NCBI GenBank assembly: GCA_009787775.1 | Contig: WQSQ01000015.1 | Location: 1 to 34,874, forward strand | Reading direction: 5' to 3' | Source of the DNA: Treponema sp. | GTDB lineage: Bacteria > Spirochaetota > Spirochaetia > Treponematales > Breznakiellaceae | DNA length: 34,874 bases | Part shown: positions 7,247-14,139 of the stretch, in pieces | How the letters are laid out: each line of letters starts with the position of its first letter | Position numbering within the stretch: position 1 is the first letter of the stretch | Notes under the pieces: model-generated | Databases searched by the model: none | Told to the model about the DNA's origin: nothing | The model's input: the letters and a program-made list of their open reading frames with translations, nothing else | Made by a program: the position numbers and the translations under genes

Positions 7247-8017
7247 ATGATAAGTCTTGCGGGTCCTGTAAAAAACATGTTTTATAACCTCGGATTTTTC
7301 GCAAGAACCCTGAAAGGTGTTGTGAATTTCGCGCGAAGCTATAAGACTTCATCCAAAATTCTTGTTATGCAGATACTTTTTACATTTGTACACGCGCTTG
7401 GAATTACAACTCTTCTGTCTTTAGCAATTGGAGCGGCTGTTAACATTATCGGCGTGCCGTATCTGACGATGTTGAACCAGCAGCAGCTTATGTATACGCT
7501 TTTAATTGTAATTATTACAAGGGAATTGGGCCCTCTTTTGACTGCTTTTATCGTAATTGCACGCTCCGCGACCGCTATTGCCACAGAAATTGCCGGAATG
7601 GTGATCTCTCATGAGGTTGAGGCTTATATTTCTGTCGGCGTGGATCCTATTGAACACCTTGCGGTTCCGCGGTTTTTGGGGGTTACCATTTCATTAATTT
7701 TCCTGAATTTATATTTTTCCATTTTTGGGCTTGCGGGTTCCTATATAATAGCCCGTTTCTTTAATTCGATTCCAATGGATTTTTATTTCGGTAATCTGCT
7801 TCAGCATTTGCATATCCAGGATATATTAATGTCCCTTATCAAGAGTATCGCCTTCGGAGCTATAATTTCGATTGGCGCTGTAATTCAGGGGTTTTCTGTT
7901 GAAAGGGCAAGTACAGAGGTTCCGGTAGCCGGTCTGAACGCTGTCAGCAGTTCGTTTGCGCTTATAATAGTGGTAAATGTTCTTTTATCGGTATTATACT
8001 ATATAGTGTTGGTGTAA
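7247..8017 (+). CDS. MlaE-family lipid ABC transporter permease
   Basis: An integral membrane permease of the MlaE/YrbE family, the membrane core of Mce-type transporters that move phospholipids or related lipids between inner and outer membranes. About 256 residues, with about five or six spans. The family signature region is clear: TRELGPLLTAFIVIARSATAIATEIAGM, an amphipathic stretch followed by the VEAY...GVDPIEHLAVPR segment. The start is chosen at the ATG six bases after TATAAT. An alternative ATG at 7277 would trim ten residues, and neither has a Shine-Dalgarno sequence. The stop overlaps the ATPase start (TAATG). No MlaB-like STAS protein gene is nearby. Confidence 0.87.
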   Translation: MISLAGPVKNMFYNLGFFARTLKGVVNFARSYKTSSKILVMQILFTFVHALGITTLLSLAIGAAVNIIGVPYLTMLNQQQLMYTLLIVIITRELGPLLTAFIVIARSATAIATEIAGMVISHEVEAYISVGVDPIEHLAVPRFLGVTISLIFLNLYFSIFGLAGSYIIARFFNSIPMDFYFGNLLQHLHIQDILMSLIKSIAFGAIISIGAVIQGFSVERASTEVPVAGLNAVSSSFALIIVVNVLLSVLYYIVLV

Positions 8018-8754
8018 TGGCGGGAATTATTGAATTAAATAATATCAGTTTCTCTACACAGGACGACAAAAAGATTATTCAGGATGTTACGGTTAGTTTT
8101 GCGACAGGAAGAATTACCGCCATTGTAGGACCGTCAGGCTGCGGAAAGAGTACCATTCTTAAAATATCAGCAGGGCTTCTTGTGCCGACACAGGGGGATG
8201 TAACCTATAATGATTTGAACATCGCGCATATGAACCGCACGGAAACACTTGAGTTTCGGCGTCGAAGCGCTTTTGTTTTTCAGGATTCCGCACTTTGGGC
8301 CAATCAGGATATTTTTCAGATATTGGAACTTCCGCTTAAAGTACATTATCCTAAAATGAACCGCAATGATCGTGTAAAGCGTATTAAGGAAGTAACGGAG
8401 TTAACTGGTTACAGAAAGGATCTGCATATCCGCCCTTCTAAACTTTCTATGGGAGAGCAGAAATTAATCGGATTCGCGCGGGCAATGCTGTGCAATCCCA
8501 TGCTTTTGTTTCTGGATGAATGGGTTGAATCTCTTGATGAAACATCAGCAGAGAAACTTATTAATGTTGTCAGAAAGAAGCAAAGAGAAGGCGCTTCTGT
8601 TATATTTGTATGCCATGACATGCGGATAATCATTGATTTGGCCGATTTTATAATAGTGATTGTTGACGGCAAAGTAACGGCAAACGCACCCAAAGAAATG
8701 ATAATAGGGGATTTGCTGATGAATGATTTCCTGAAGGTGGGGATTGCGTCATGA
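8017..8754 (+). CDS. MlaF-type ABC transporter ATPase
   Basis: The cytosolic ATPase partner of the MlaE permease; 245 residues, standard for the family. Walker A GPSGCGKST is at 38-46 and the Q-loop FVFQD at 86-90. The signature reads LSMGEQ (143-148) in place of LSGGQ. Walker B LLFLDE (163-168) retains the catalytic Glu, and the switch His is H200 (VCHDM). The segment after Walker B is unusual: LDEWVESLDE replaces the common LDEPTxGLDP. Its catalytic residues look intact. Start overlaps the permease stop by one base, and its stop overlaps the ATG of a 20-codon mini-ORF. Confidence 0.88.
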   Translation: MAGIIELNNISFSTQDDKKIIQDVTVSFATGRITAIVGPSGCGKSTILKISAGLLVPTQGDVTYNDLNIAHMNRTETLEFRRRSAFVFQDSALWANQDIFQILELPLKVHYPKMNRNDRVKRIKEVTELTGYRKDLHIRPSKLSMGEQKLIGFARAMLCNPMLLFLDEWVESLDETSAEKLINVVRKKQREGASVIFVCHDMRIIIDLADFIIVIVDGKVTANAPKEMIIGDLLMNDFLKVGIAS

Positions 8755-8813
8755 AATTTTATTTCATGTTCGATTTAGCCGCGCATTTGCGCGAAAAGAA
8801 GAGGTTATCATGA
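8751..8813 (+). CDS. 20-codon mini-ORF linking ATPase and MCE genes
   Basis: ATG 8751 overlaps the ATPase stop as ATGA, and its TGA (8811-8813) overlaps the MCE gene start as ATGA. The peptide is MKFYFMFDLAAHLREKKRLS. Both junctions share the 12-mer TCATGAAATTTT, so the segment may have arisen by duplication of the start region of the MCE gene. It could be a coupling peptide that hands ribosomes from one gene to the next, or just a duplication scar. No homology is claimed. Confidence 0.35.
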   Translation: MKFYFMFDLAAHLREKKRLS

Positions 8814-9844
8814 AATTTTCAATTAGGTACGCTGATAAAGTAGTCGGGACTCTGGTTATACTCGGCCTTGCCATACTTGTTTTTGTTGTTTTCATGCTCG
8901 GTAGAAATCAGAGATGGTTTATGCATGATTACCAGTATAAGACTTATTTTTCTTCAGCATCCGGTATCAGTGTAAATATGCCCATTCAATATAAAGGATT
9001 TGATATCGGGCGTGTAAAGAAAATCTCCTTATCAGAAGATGACCGCGTAGAGGTAGTTTTTTCCATATTCGATGAATATGTTTACAGAGTTACTGACGGC
9101 TCTCTTGTGGAGGTACAGGTTAGTCCTATAGGGCTTGGTAATTCTTTTCATTTTTACCCTGGAAAGGGGACAGAACAAATTCCTGAAGGATATTATATTC
9201 CTGAAATCAATTCTATAGAAGCAAGAGAGTTCATTATAAGAGGGCTTGCGAATGTACCGCGGTCAAATGACAGTATCGGTAATATTGTTAATCAGGTTAA
9301 TACATTACTGGAAACCATAAATGTTTCTCTTTCAGGTTTACACGGATCCGATAACCTTACCCTTGGCCAGATTATGAACAATCTTGCAAGCGCGACAGCC
9401 AATGTCAGTATATTCGCAGGCACTCTGACAGGTCAAATAGATCAATTGATCGTATCTATAAATGAACAATTGGTTTCTATTGCGGATCCTCTTTCCAGCC
9501 AATTGGCTCCCATTTTAAACAATATCAGTACTCTTACAGAGCAGTTATCGGATCCTTCAGGAACTGTTATGGCTGTTTTGGACGGAGACGGGCCTGTTTA
9601 TGAAGGCCTAGCTTCATCGATCACTTCTCTTTCAGGCGTAATTGAAAATCTTAATAAAACAACCGGATTTCTTCCGGCTCAGCTTCCACAGCTTGGTGTA
9701 ATAATCAGCGAGCTAAACACAGCGCTCAGGACTGTTCAGGATGTGTTGACGGCTGTCGCGAACAATCCTCTGTTAAAGGGCGGAATACCGGTAAGAGCGG
9801 AAACCGGCCCAGGTGGAGCAAGTCCCAGGAATTTATCTTTCTGA
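8810..9844 (+). CDS. MCE/MlaD-domain lipid transport protein
   Basis: The periplasmic lipid-binding component of the transporter; 344 residues. A single N-terminal membrane anchor (about residues 10-30, GTLVILGLAILVFVVFMLG) is followed by one MCE domain (about 40-120) with the typical YFSSASGISVNMPIQYKGFDIGRVKKI start and SPIGLGNSFHFYPG end. A long C-terminal part (about 145-320) is rich in I/L/V heptads and repeated N-I-S/L-T-L motifs, probably helical and able to form a tunnel-like bundle as in larger MCE proteins. Start: GAGG lies before ATG 8810; an upstream frame to 8744 would add 22 residues of low plausibility. Confidence 0.86.
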   Translation: MKFSIRYADKVVGTLVILGLAILVFVVFMLGRNQRWFMHDYQYKTYFSSASGISVNMPIQYKGFDIGRVKKISLSEDDRVEVVFSIFDEYVYRVTDGSLVEVQVSPIGLGNSFHFYPGKGTEQIPEGYYIPEINSIEAREFIIRGLANVPRSNDSIGNIVNQVNTLLETINVSLSGLHGSDNLTLGQIMNNLASATANVSIFAGTLTGQIDQLIVSINEQLVSIADPLSSQLAPILNNISTLTEQLSDPSGTVMAVLDGDGPVYEGLASSITSLSGVIENLNKTTGFLPAQLPQLGVIISELNTALRTVQDVLTAVANNPLLKGGIPVRAETGPGGASPRNLSF

Positions 9845-9856
9845 CGGAGGCGTTTA

Positions 9857-10729
9857 ATGATAAAGAAAGGACGCATAAATATACACATATCTATTCTGTT
9901 TTTATTAATGATATTGATTTATGCTTCCTGTTCTTCAGCACCGAAAAAGCCTGGTGATGTTTTTTTTCTCCGGATGCAGGCTGAAGACGGACTTGAAGCC
10001 GCCAACAGGGAAGCGGAAAGAGGTAATTTTGAAAATGCGCTTGCGTTATTAACAAGCTACAAGCGCAACGCAATTCTTGCTGATGATTTATCGCTTATTG
10101 TGCGGGTTAGTCTTGCGCGGGGAAATGTTTTTTATTCACTTGGAATGACAGATGAAGCTTTCGCAGAATGGGATCAGGCGCTGAAAGAAGCTGCTCTGCT
10201 CAAAGACAGCGAACTTTTATCTGTCGCAAAGATTTTTTACGCAAGGGGAAACATATTAACAGGCAGGAAAACCGCAAGAGCCGTGTTGGATGAAGTCTCC
10301 GTTGAAAGCGTAAATATCAAGAAAAACAGGCTCTATATCGCTTTTTCCTGGCAGGTAAGGGGGCTTGCTCTTCGGGAACTTGGTCTGTGGAGCGATGCCG
10401 AAGAGTCTATGAAAAAAAGCCTTGCCATTCATGAAAAAGACAACCGCCTTGAAAATGCTTCTTATGACTGGTACACTATTGCTTCAATACGTTCCCTGGC
10501 AGGAGATATTTCCGGAGCTGTCAGTGCATTGGAAACATCAATCAGTCTTGACCGCCGTATTGAAAACTCCTGGGGTCTTGCTTCAAGCTGGCGCGCTCTT
10601 GGGGATGTATTCCGTAAAGCCGGAAGAGAGCGTGATGCACTGGAAGCTTATAAAAGATCAAGATCGATTTATGTTGACATGGGGAATGATTACGAAGTTG
10701 AGCAGTTGGACAGAAAAATAAATAGTTAA
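9857..10729 (+). CDS. TPR-repeat lipoprotein of the Mce operon
   Basis: A 290-residue lipoprotein with a lipobox ending at Cys25 (IYASC-SS), so membrane-anchored after signal peptidase II cleavage. The mature part has about five TPR-like helical pairs (RGNFENALALLTSYKR; RGNVFYSLGMTDEAFAEWDQ; LRELGLWSDAEESMKKSL; LAGDISGAVSALETSI; RKAGRERDALEAYKRS). Start is supported by GGAGG seven bases ahead. It directly follows the MCE gene (12-nt gap) and may be the outer-membrane or periplasmic partner that MlaA/MlaC supply in proteobacteria; that role is inference. Confidence 0.75.
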   Translation: MIKKGRINIHISILFLLMILIYASCSSAPKKPGDVFFLRMQAEDGLEAANREAERGNFENALALLTSYKRNAILADDLSLIVRVSLARGNVFYSLGMTDEAFAEWDQALKEAALLKDSELLSVAKIFYARGNILTGRKTARAVLDEVSVESVNIKKNRLYIAFSWQVRGLALRELGLWSDAEESMKKSLAIHEKDNRLENASYDWYTIASIRSLAGDISGAVSALETSISLDRRIENSWGLASSWRALGDVFRKAGRERDALEAYKRSRSIYVDMGNDYEVEQLDRKINS

Positions 10730-10738
10730 AGAGGAATT

Positions 10739-11944
10739 ATGGACAGCGTTTTTATGAATACATATCACAGGCTGCCTGTAACATTCGCAAGAGGCGAAGG
10801 TTCGTGGCTTTATGATATAAATGGAAAAAAATATCTGGACTTTGGTTCAGGAATAGCTGTAAATCTGCTTGGACATAATTATCCGCCGCTTGTAAGGGCT
10901 GTAACGGAGCAGGCGGCGAAATATTTTCATGTATGCAACTATTATCAAAGCGACACAAGCATTGCATTTGCGGAGAAACTGGTAGAGGCCTGCGCTCCTG
11001 CCGGAATGAGAAATGTTTTTCTTGCAAACTCAGGTGCGGAAGCCAATGAAGGCGCAGTCAAACTCGCCAGAAAATATTCGCTTTTAAAATACGGCCCAGG
11101 CAGGCACACCATAGTTACCTTAAAGGGGAGTTTTCACGGAAGGACGATTACAACATTGGCCGCGACAGGGCAGGAAAAGTTCCATAAGGATTTCGGGCCT
11201 TTTACAGACGGGTTTGTCCATATTCCCGGTGGTGATATTGAATTGCTTGATAAAGCGCTTGACGGATTAACTGTTGCAGGGCTTTTAATCGAAGCAGTGC
11301 AGGGCGAAGGCGGCATTGTCATTCAGAACAGCGAGTTCATTTCCGCCGCCGCAAAGTTATGCGCCGAGAGAGATATTCTTTTAATGTTTGATGAGATTCA
11401 GTGCGGGCTTGGAAGAACCGGAACATTTCTCGCTTTAGAGCAATATAAGGGTTCAGACGGTAATCCTTTAAAAGCTGACATTGTTACCCTTGCCAAAGGG
11501 CTTGCAGGCGGTATTCCTGTGGGAGCTGTCCTTGCAGGATCAAAAACATGCAGTATTTTCACAACAGGAGATCACGGCAGTACATTCGGCGCAAACCCTA
11601 TTGCCGCTGCCGCAGGACTTGTTATTTTAAAAACAGTTAACAACCCTGAGTTTTTGGCTGAAATTATCCGTAAAGGAAATATAATTACGGATGCTTTGAA
11701 ACAGAACCCGAAAGTCAGGGAAGTACGCGGCAAAGGACTGATAATTGGTTTTGACATTGAAGACAGTTCATGGCTAATGCTTAAAGCAGGAATCGTGCGC
11801 GCTGATCTTGCAAAGAATCATTGCGGCCTCTTAATGCTGTCCGCCGGAACAAATACACTGCGGTTACTGCCGCCCTATATAATTCAGGACAGCGAGATTG
11901 ATCACGGCCTTGAAATAATGACGGAACTACTTAACGCAGGCTGA
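10739..11944 (+). CDS. argD: Acetylornithine aminotransferase (class III PLP)
   Basis: A PLP-dependent class III aminotransferase, 401 residues, the usual ArgD length. It has SGAEANE (98-104), the SFHGRT block, FDEIQCGLGRTG with Asp218 that pairs with the PLP nitrogen, and the Schiff-base Lys253 in LAKGLAGGIPVGA. ArgD transfers an amino group from glutamate to N-acetylglutamate semialdehyde in arginine synthesis and can serve in lysine synthesis. Close relatives (ornithine or succinylornithine aminotransferases) cannot be excluded. It lies 9 nt after the lipoprotein gene with AGAGGA before its ATG, so it is co-transcribed with the lipid transporter, an unexpected pairing; no other arg gene is here. 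Confidence 0.83.
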   Translation: MDSVFMNTYHRLPVTFARGEGSWLYDINGKKYLDFGSGIAVNLLGHNYPPLVRAVTEQAAKYFHVCNYYQSDTSIAFAEKLVEACAPAGMRNVFLANSGAEANEGAVKLARKYSLLKYGPGRHTIVTLKGSFHGRTITTLAATGQEKFHKDFGPFTDGFVHIPGGDIELLDKALDGLTVAGLLIEAVQGEGGIVIQNSEFISAAAKLCAERDILLMFDEIQCGLGRTGTFLALEQYKGSDGNPLKADIVTLAKGLAGGIPVGAVLAGSKTCSIFTTGDHGSTFGANPIAAAAGLVILKTVNNPEFLAEIIRKGNIITDALKQNPKVREVRGKGLIIGFDIEDSSWLMLKAGIVRADLAKNHCGLLMLSAGTNTLRLLPPYIIQDSEIDHGLEIMTELLNAG

Positions 11945-11977
11945 AATATTAAAAACAGATTGAGTTTCAAATAACGC

Positions 11978-12715
11978 TTATTCGCATAAATAATCAATTT
12001 CTCCTTTACCTAACGCTTTTAGTATCCGCCTTTTTATATCCCCGTCGTTTTCGATAAAATCTGCGATTTTACTCCGTATATCGCGTCTTTTTGAGTTCTG
12101 ACCATATGGGCAGGTACATGCGTTTTTAAGAATGTTTTGCCGCGATGCGCATGCGATTATTTGCTTTTCTTCAAGCAGAGCAAGCGGGCGGATTAAATTT
12201 ACAGGGTACTTGCGGTATTTTAAAAGAACCGGCATTGCAAGCAATTCGCCTTTGGAGAGAAGATTCATAAAAAATGTTTCGATAATATCGTCAAGATGAT
12301 GGCCAAGAGCGATTTTATTAAAATTGTTTTCTACCGCGTACTTTAAAAGTTCTGTCCGTCTTTGTGTAGAACACCAGTAGCAGTTCATTTTTCTCCCTTC
12401 CTTGAGCCTTCCTATTACTGGAACAAAAAGGTCTGTGAACGGAACGCCCCATTTTTCCAGCCTTTCGCGTAACGCAGTTTTTTTGCAGCAGGCGCAAAAA
12501 TCAGTGCTTATGTGTAAACCTTCAAGTTTATAATTTATTTTTAACGCGGGTTTTATTTGCGAAAGCGCCCACGCAAGAACGCTTGAATCCTTCCCGCCGG
12601 AAACAGCGATAAGCACGCGGTCTCCTTCATTTATCAAGTTCCGCTCAAGTACTGTTTTTATAACAAGTTTTTTGACAATTTCATTTGCGCCGGTCTTTTT
12701 AAAGAATCTGCTCAT
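11978..12715 (-). CDS. ttcA: TtcA-like tRNA 2-thiocytidine synthetase
   Basis: A PP-loop ATPase/sulfurtransferase of the TtcA group, which thiolates C32 of certain tRNAs using a [4Fe-4S] cluster. The 245 residues include the PP-loop SGGKDS (39-44), the CxxC at C112/C115 (CYWCSTQRR), GHHLDDIIETFF, and a third conserved cysteine at C200 or C202 (CTCPYG), which together fit the TtcA cluster ligands. An extra CACC at 74-77 is notable. Start: ATG 12715 is one base after the stop of the QueH-TcdA gene (TAATATG); a GTG eight codons earlier would overlap that gene. It is convergent with argD, with 33 nt between and no clear terminator. Confidence 0.82.
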   Translation of the reverse strand: MSRFFKKTGANEIVKKLVIKTVLERNLINEGDRVLIAVSGGKDSSVLAWALSQIKPALKINYKLEGLHISTDFCACCKKTALRERLEKWGVPFTDLFVPVIGRLKEGRKMNCYWCSTQRRTELLKYAVENNFNKIALGHHLDDIIETFFMNLLSKGELLAMPVLLKYRKYPVNLIRPLALLEEKQIIACASRQNILKNACTCPYGQNSKRRDIRSKIADFIENDGDIKRRILKALGKGEIDYLCE

Positions 12716-12716
12716 A

Positions 12717-14105
12717 TTATAACCCGCGGAAAGCTGCACCGGATGTTTCGCATGATTTATTTAATGTATCATTTATAACAAGGCTCGCAAGCATAAGACC
12801 TGCGGCTGCCGTGACTGTCACTATGCTGCCGTTTGCTTTTTTTTGCTTTTCACATGGTGTATTTTCCGGATAATATTCTTCAGTACACTCCATATTATTC
12901 ATTGGCGGCTCAACACTGTAAACTGCGGTAAAATCTCCCTGAAATCCTCTCTTGCGAAGTCCCTGCCTTACAATACGCGCCAATGGGCAGATATCGGTTT
13001 TCCAGATGGAAGCCGTTTTTATCTTTAAAGGATCAATTTTTAACGCCATCCCCATTGATGAGAAAAGAGTTACTTTTGAATTAACAGTTGTTTCAATTAA
13101 ATCAAGTTTGTGGTTTATTGTATCAATCGCGTCTATCACATAATCCGATTTTTCCATATTAAAATCTTGCGCGTTTTCAATACAGAATATTTCATCAAAA
13201 GCTGTAATTTCACATTCAGGATAAATTTCCAAAAGGCGCTTTTTAAGGCAGGAAGCTTTGGGTAAACCCAATGTCAGGGAAGTAGCCTGTATCTGCCTGT
13301 TAACATTTGAAGCACATACAGTGTCGCTGTCAATAATGCCGATTTTCCCGATACCGCTTCTTACAAGCGCTTCCGCCGCCCAGCTTCCGACACCGCCCAA
13401 ACCAAAAACAAGCACAGAGGTTTTTTTCAGTTTTTTAAATCCTTCTTTTCCTGTCAGCAGCGTCAGTCTATCAAAAAATGAATGAGGAGTGAGAAGTGAG
13501 GAATGTTGTATTTGAGCCTGCTTCTTAATAGAATTATTAATTCCTGACTTCTCATTCATCACTTTTAAATAACGTTCTTCCTCGGAAAAAATACAGCCGC
13601 AGTATTTTTGCATGTACATTTCTTTCGCGCGGGCGGATGACTGTCCTTCGCGAAAGAGCGGACGAAAATCCCTGTAAAAAAAATCAACGCTGTATTTCGC
13701 GGAAATATCTTCTCCTGTTTTTTTTATCACATCATGATTCTGATACGGGCTTATCAATAAAGTTGTTGAAAATGCAGAAAAACCGTTCTTTGCCGCATAA
13801 GCCGCTGTTTTTTCAAGGCGTATACGATAACATTTTTCGCATTTTTCAATATTGGGAGAAGGCTTATTTATCTCCTGGGATACTTCAGTTAAAAATGATC
13901 TAAGTCCGTATTCGTCAACAAGTGATAATTCAAGTTTTTCGTTATCTGCAAAGTTTTTAATACAATTACGCCTTGCCTCATACTCTGTAAGGGGGTGAAT
14001 GTTCGGGTTGTACCAGAAAAGCTGCGGGATAATTTTTTCATCACCAAGCGCTTTAACGCAGGAAATTGAACATGGAGCGCAGCAGCAGTGGAGAAGGAGT
14101 TTCAT
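12717..14105 (-). CDS. QueH-TcdA fusion: epoxyqueuosine reductase plus t6A dehydratase
   Basis: A 462-residue fusion of two tRNA-modifying enzymes. Residues 1-178 are QueH (DUF208), the non-cobalamin epoxyqueuosine reductase: HCCCAPC at 6-12, CEKCYR (C89/C92) and YCGC (C169/C171) supply the metal and redox cysteines. Residues about 215-455 are TcdA/CsdL, the E1-like enzyme that cyclises t6A37 to ct6A: GLGGVGS (235-241) for ATP, acidic D259, NVNRQIQA, and DAIDTINHK. A low-complexity linker (about 180-212, containing SSLLTPHS) joins them and is encoded by an inverted repeat. Both act on the anticodon loop (positions 34 and 37). The frame is uninterrupted. Followed by ttcA with one base between. 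Confidence 0.87.
   Translation of the reverse strand: MKLLLHCCCAPCSISCVKALGDEKIIPQLFWYNPNIHPLTEYEARRNCIKNFADNEKLELSLVDEYGLRSFLTEVSQEINKPSPNIEKCEKCYRIRLEKTAAYAAKNGFSAFSTTLLISPYQNHDVIKKTGEDISAKYSVDFFYRDFRPLFREGQSSARAKEMYMQKYCGCIFSEEERYLKVMNEKSGINNSIKKQAQIQHSSLLTPHSFFDRLTLLTGKEGFKKLKKTSVLVFGLGGVGSWAAEALVRSGIGKIGIIDSDTVCASNVNRQIQATSLTLGLPKASCLKKRLLEIYPECEITAFDEIFCIENAQDFNMEKSDYVIDAIDTINHKLDLIETTVNSKVTLFSSMGMALKIDPLKIKTASIWKTDICPLARIVRQGLRKRGFQGDFTAVYSVEPPMNNMECTEEYYPENTPCEKQKKANGSIVTVTAAAGLMLASLVINDTLNKSCETSGAAFRGL
13491..13553. repeat. Inverted repeat in the QueH-TcdA linker
   Basis: GAGAAGTGAGGAAT (13491-13504) and ATTCCTGACTTCTC (13540-13553) are complementary at 13 of 14 positions around a 35-nt loop. 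It lies exactly over the codons of the inter-domain linker. Confidence 0.75.
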
Positions 14106-14139
14106 GTTTGTATTTTAACCCATATTTTCTTTTATGTAT

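Noticed and set aside
7072-7352. Minus-strand frames near the CAU tRNA
   Set aside because: They cover the tRNA promoter and the Mce operon start, with no recognisable protein features.
8744-8809. 22-residue N-terminal extension of the MCE protein
   Set aside because: It is polar and arginine-rich before the membrane anchor, and ATG 8810 has a GAGG site and ATGA coupling.
12716-12739. GTG start for the TtcA-like protein
   Set aside because: It lies inside the end of the QueH-TcdA gene without a ribosome site; ATG 12715 right after that stop is the natural coupled start.
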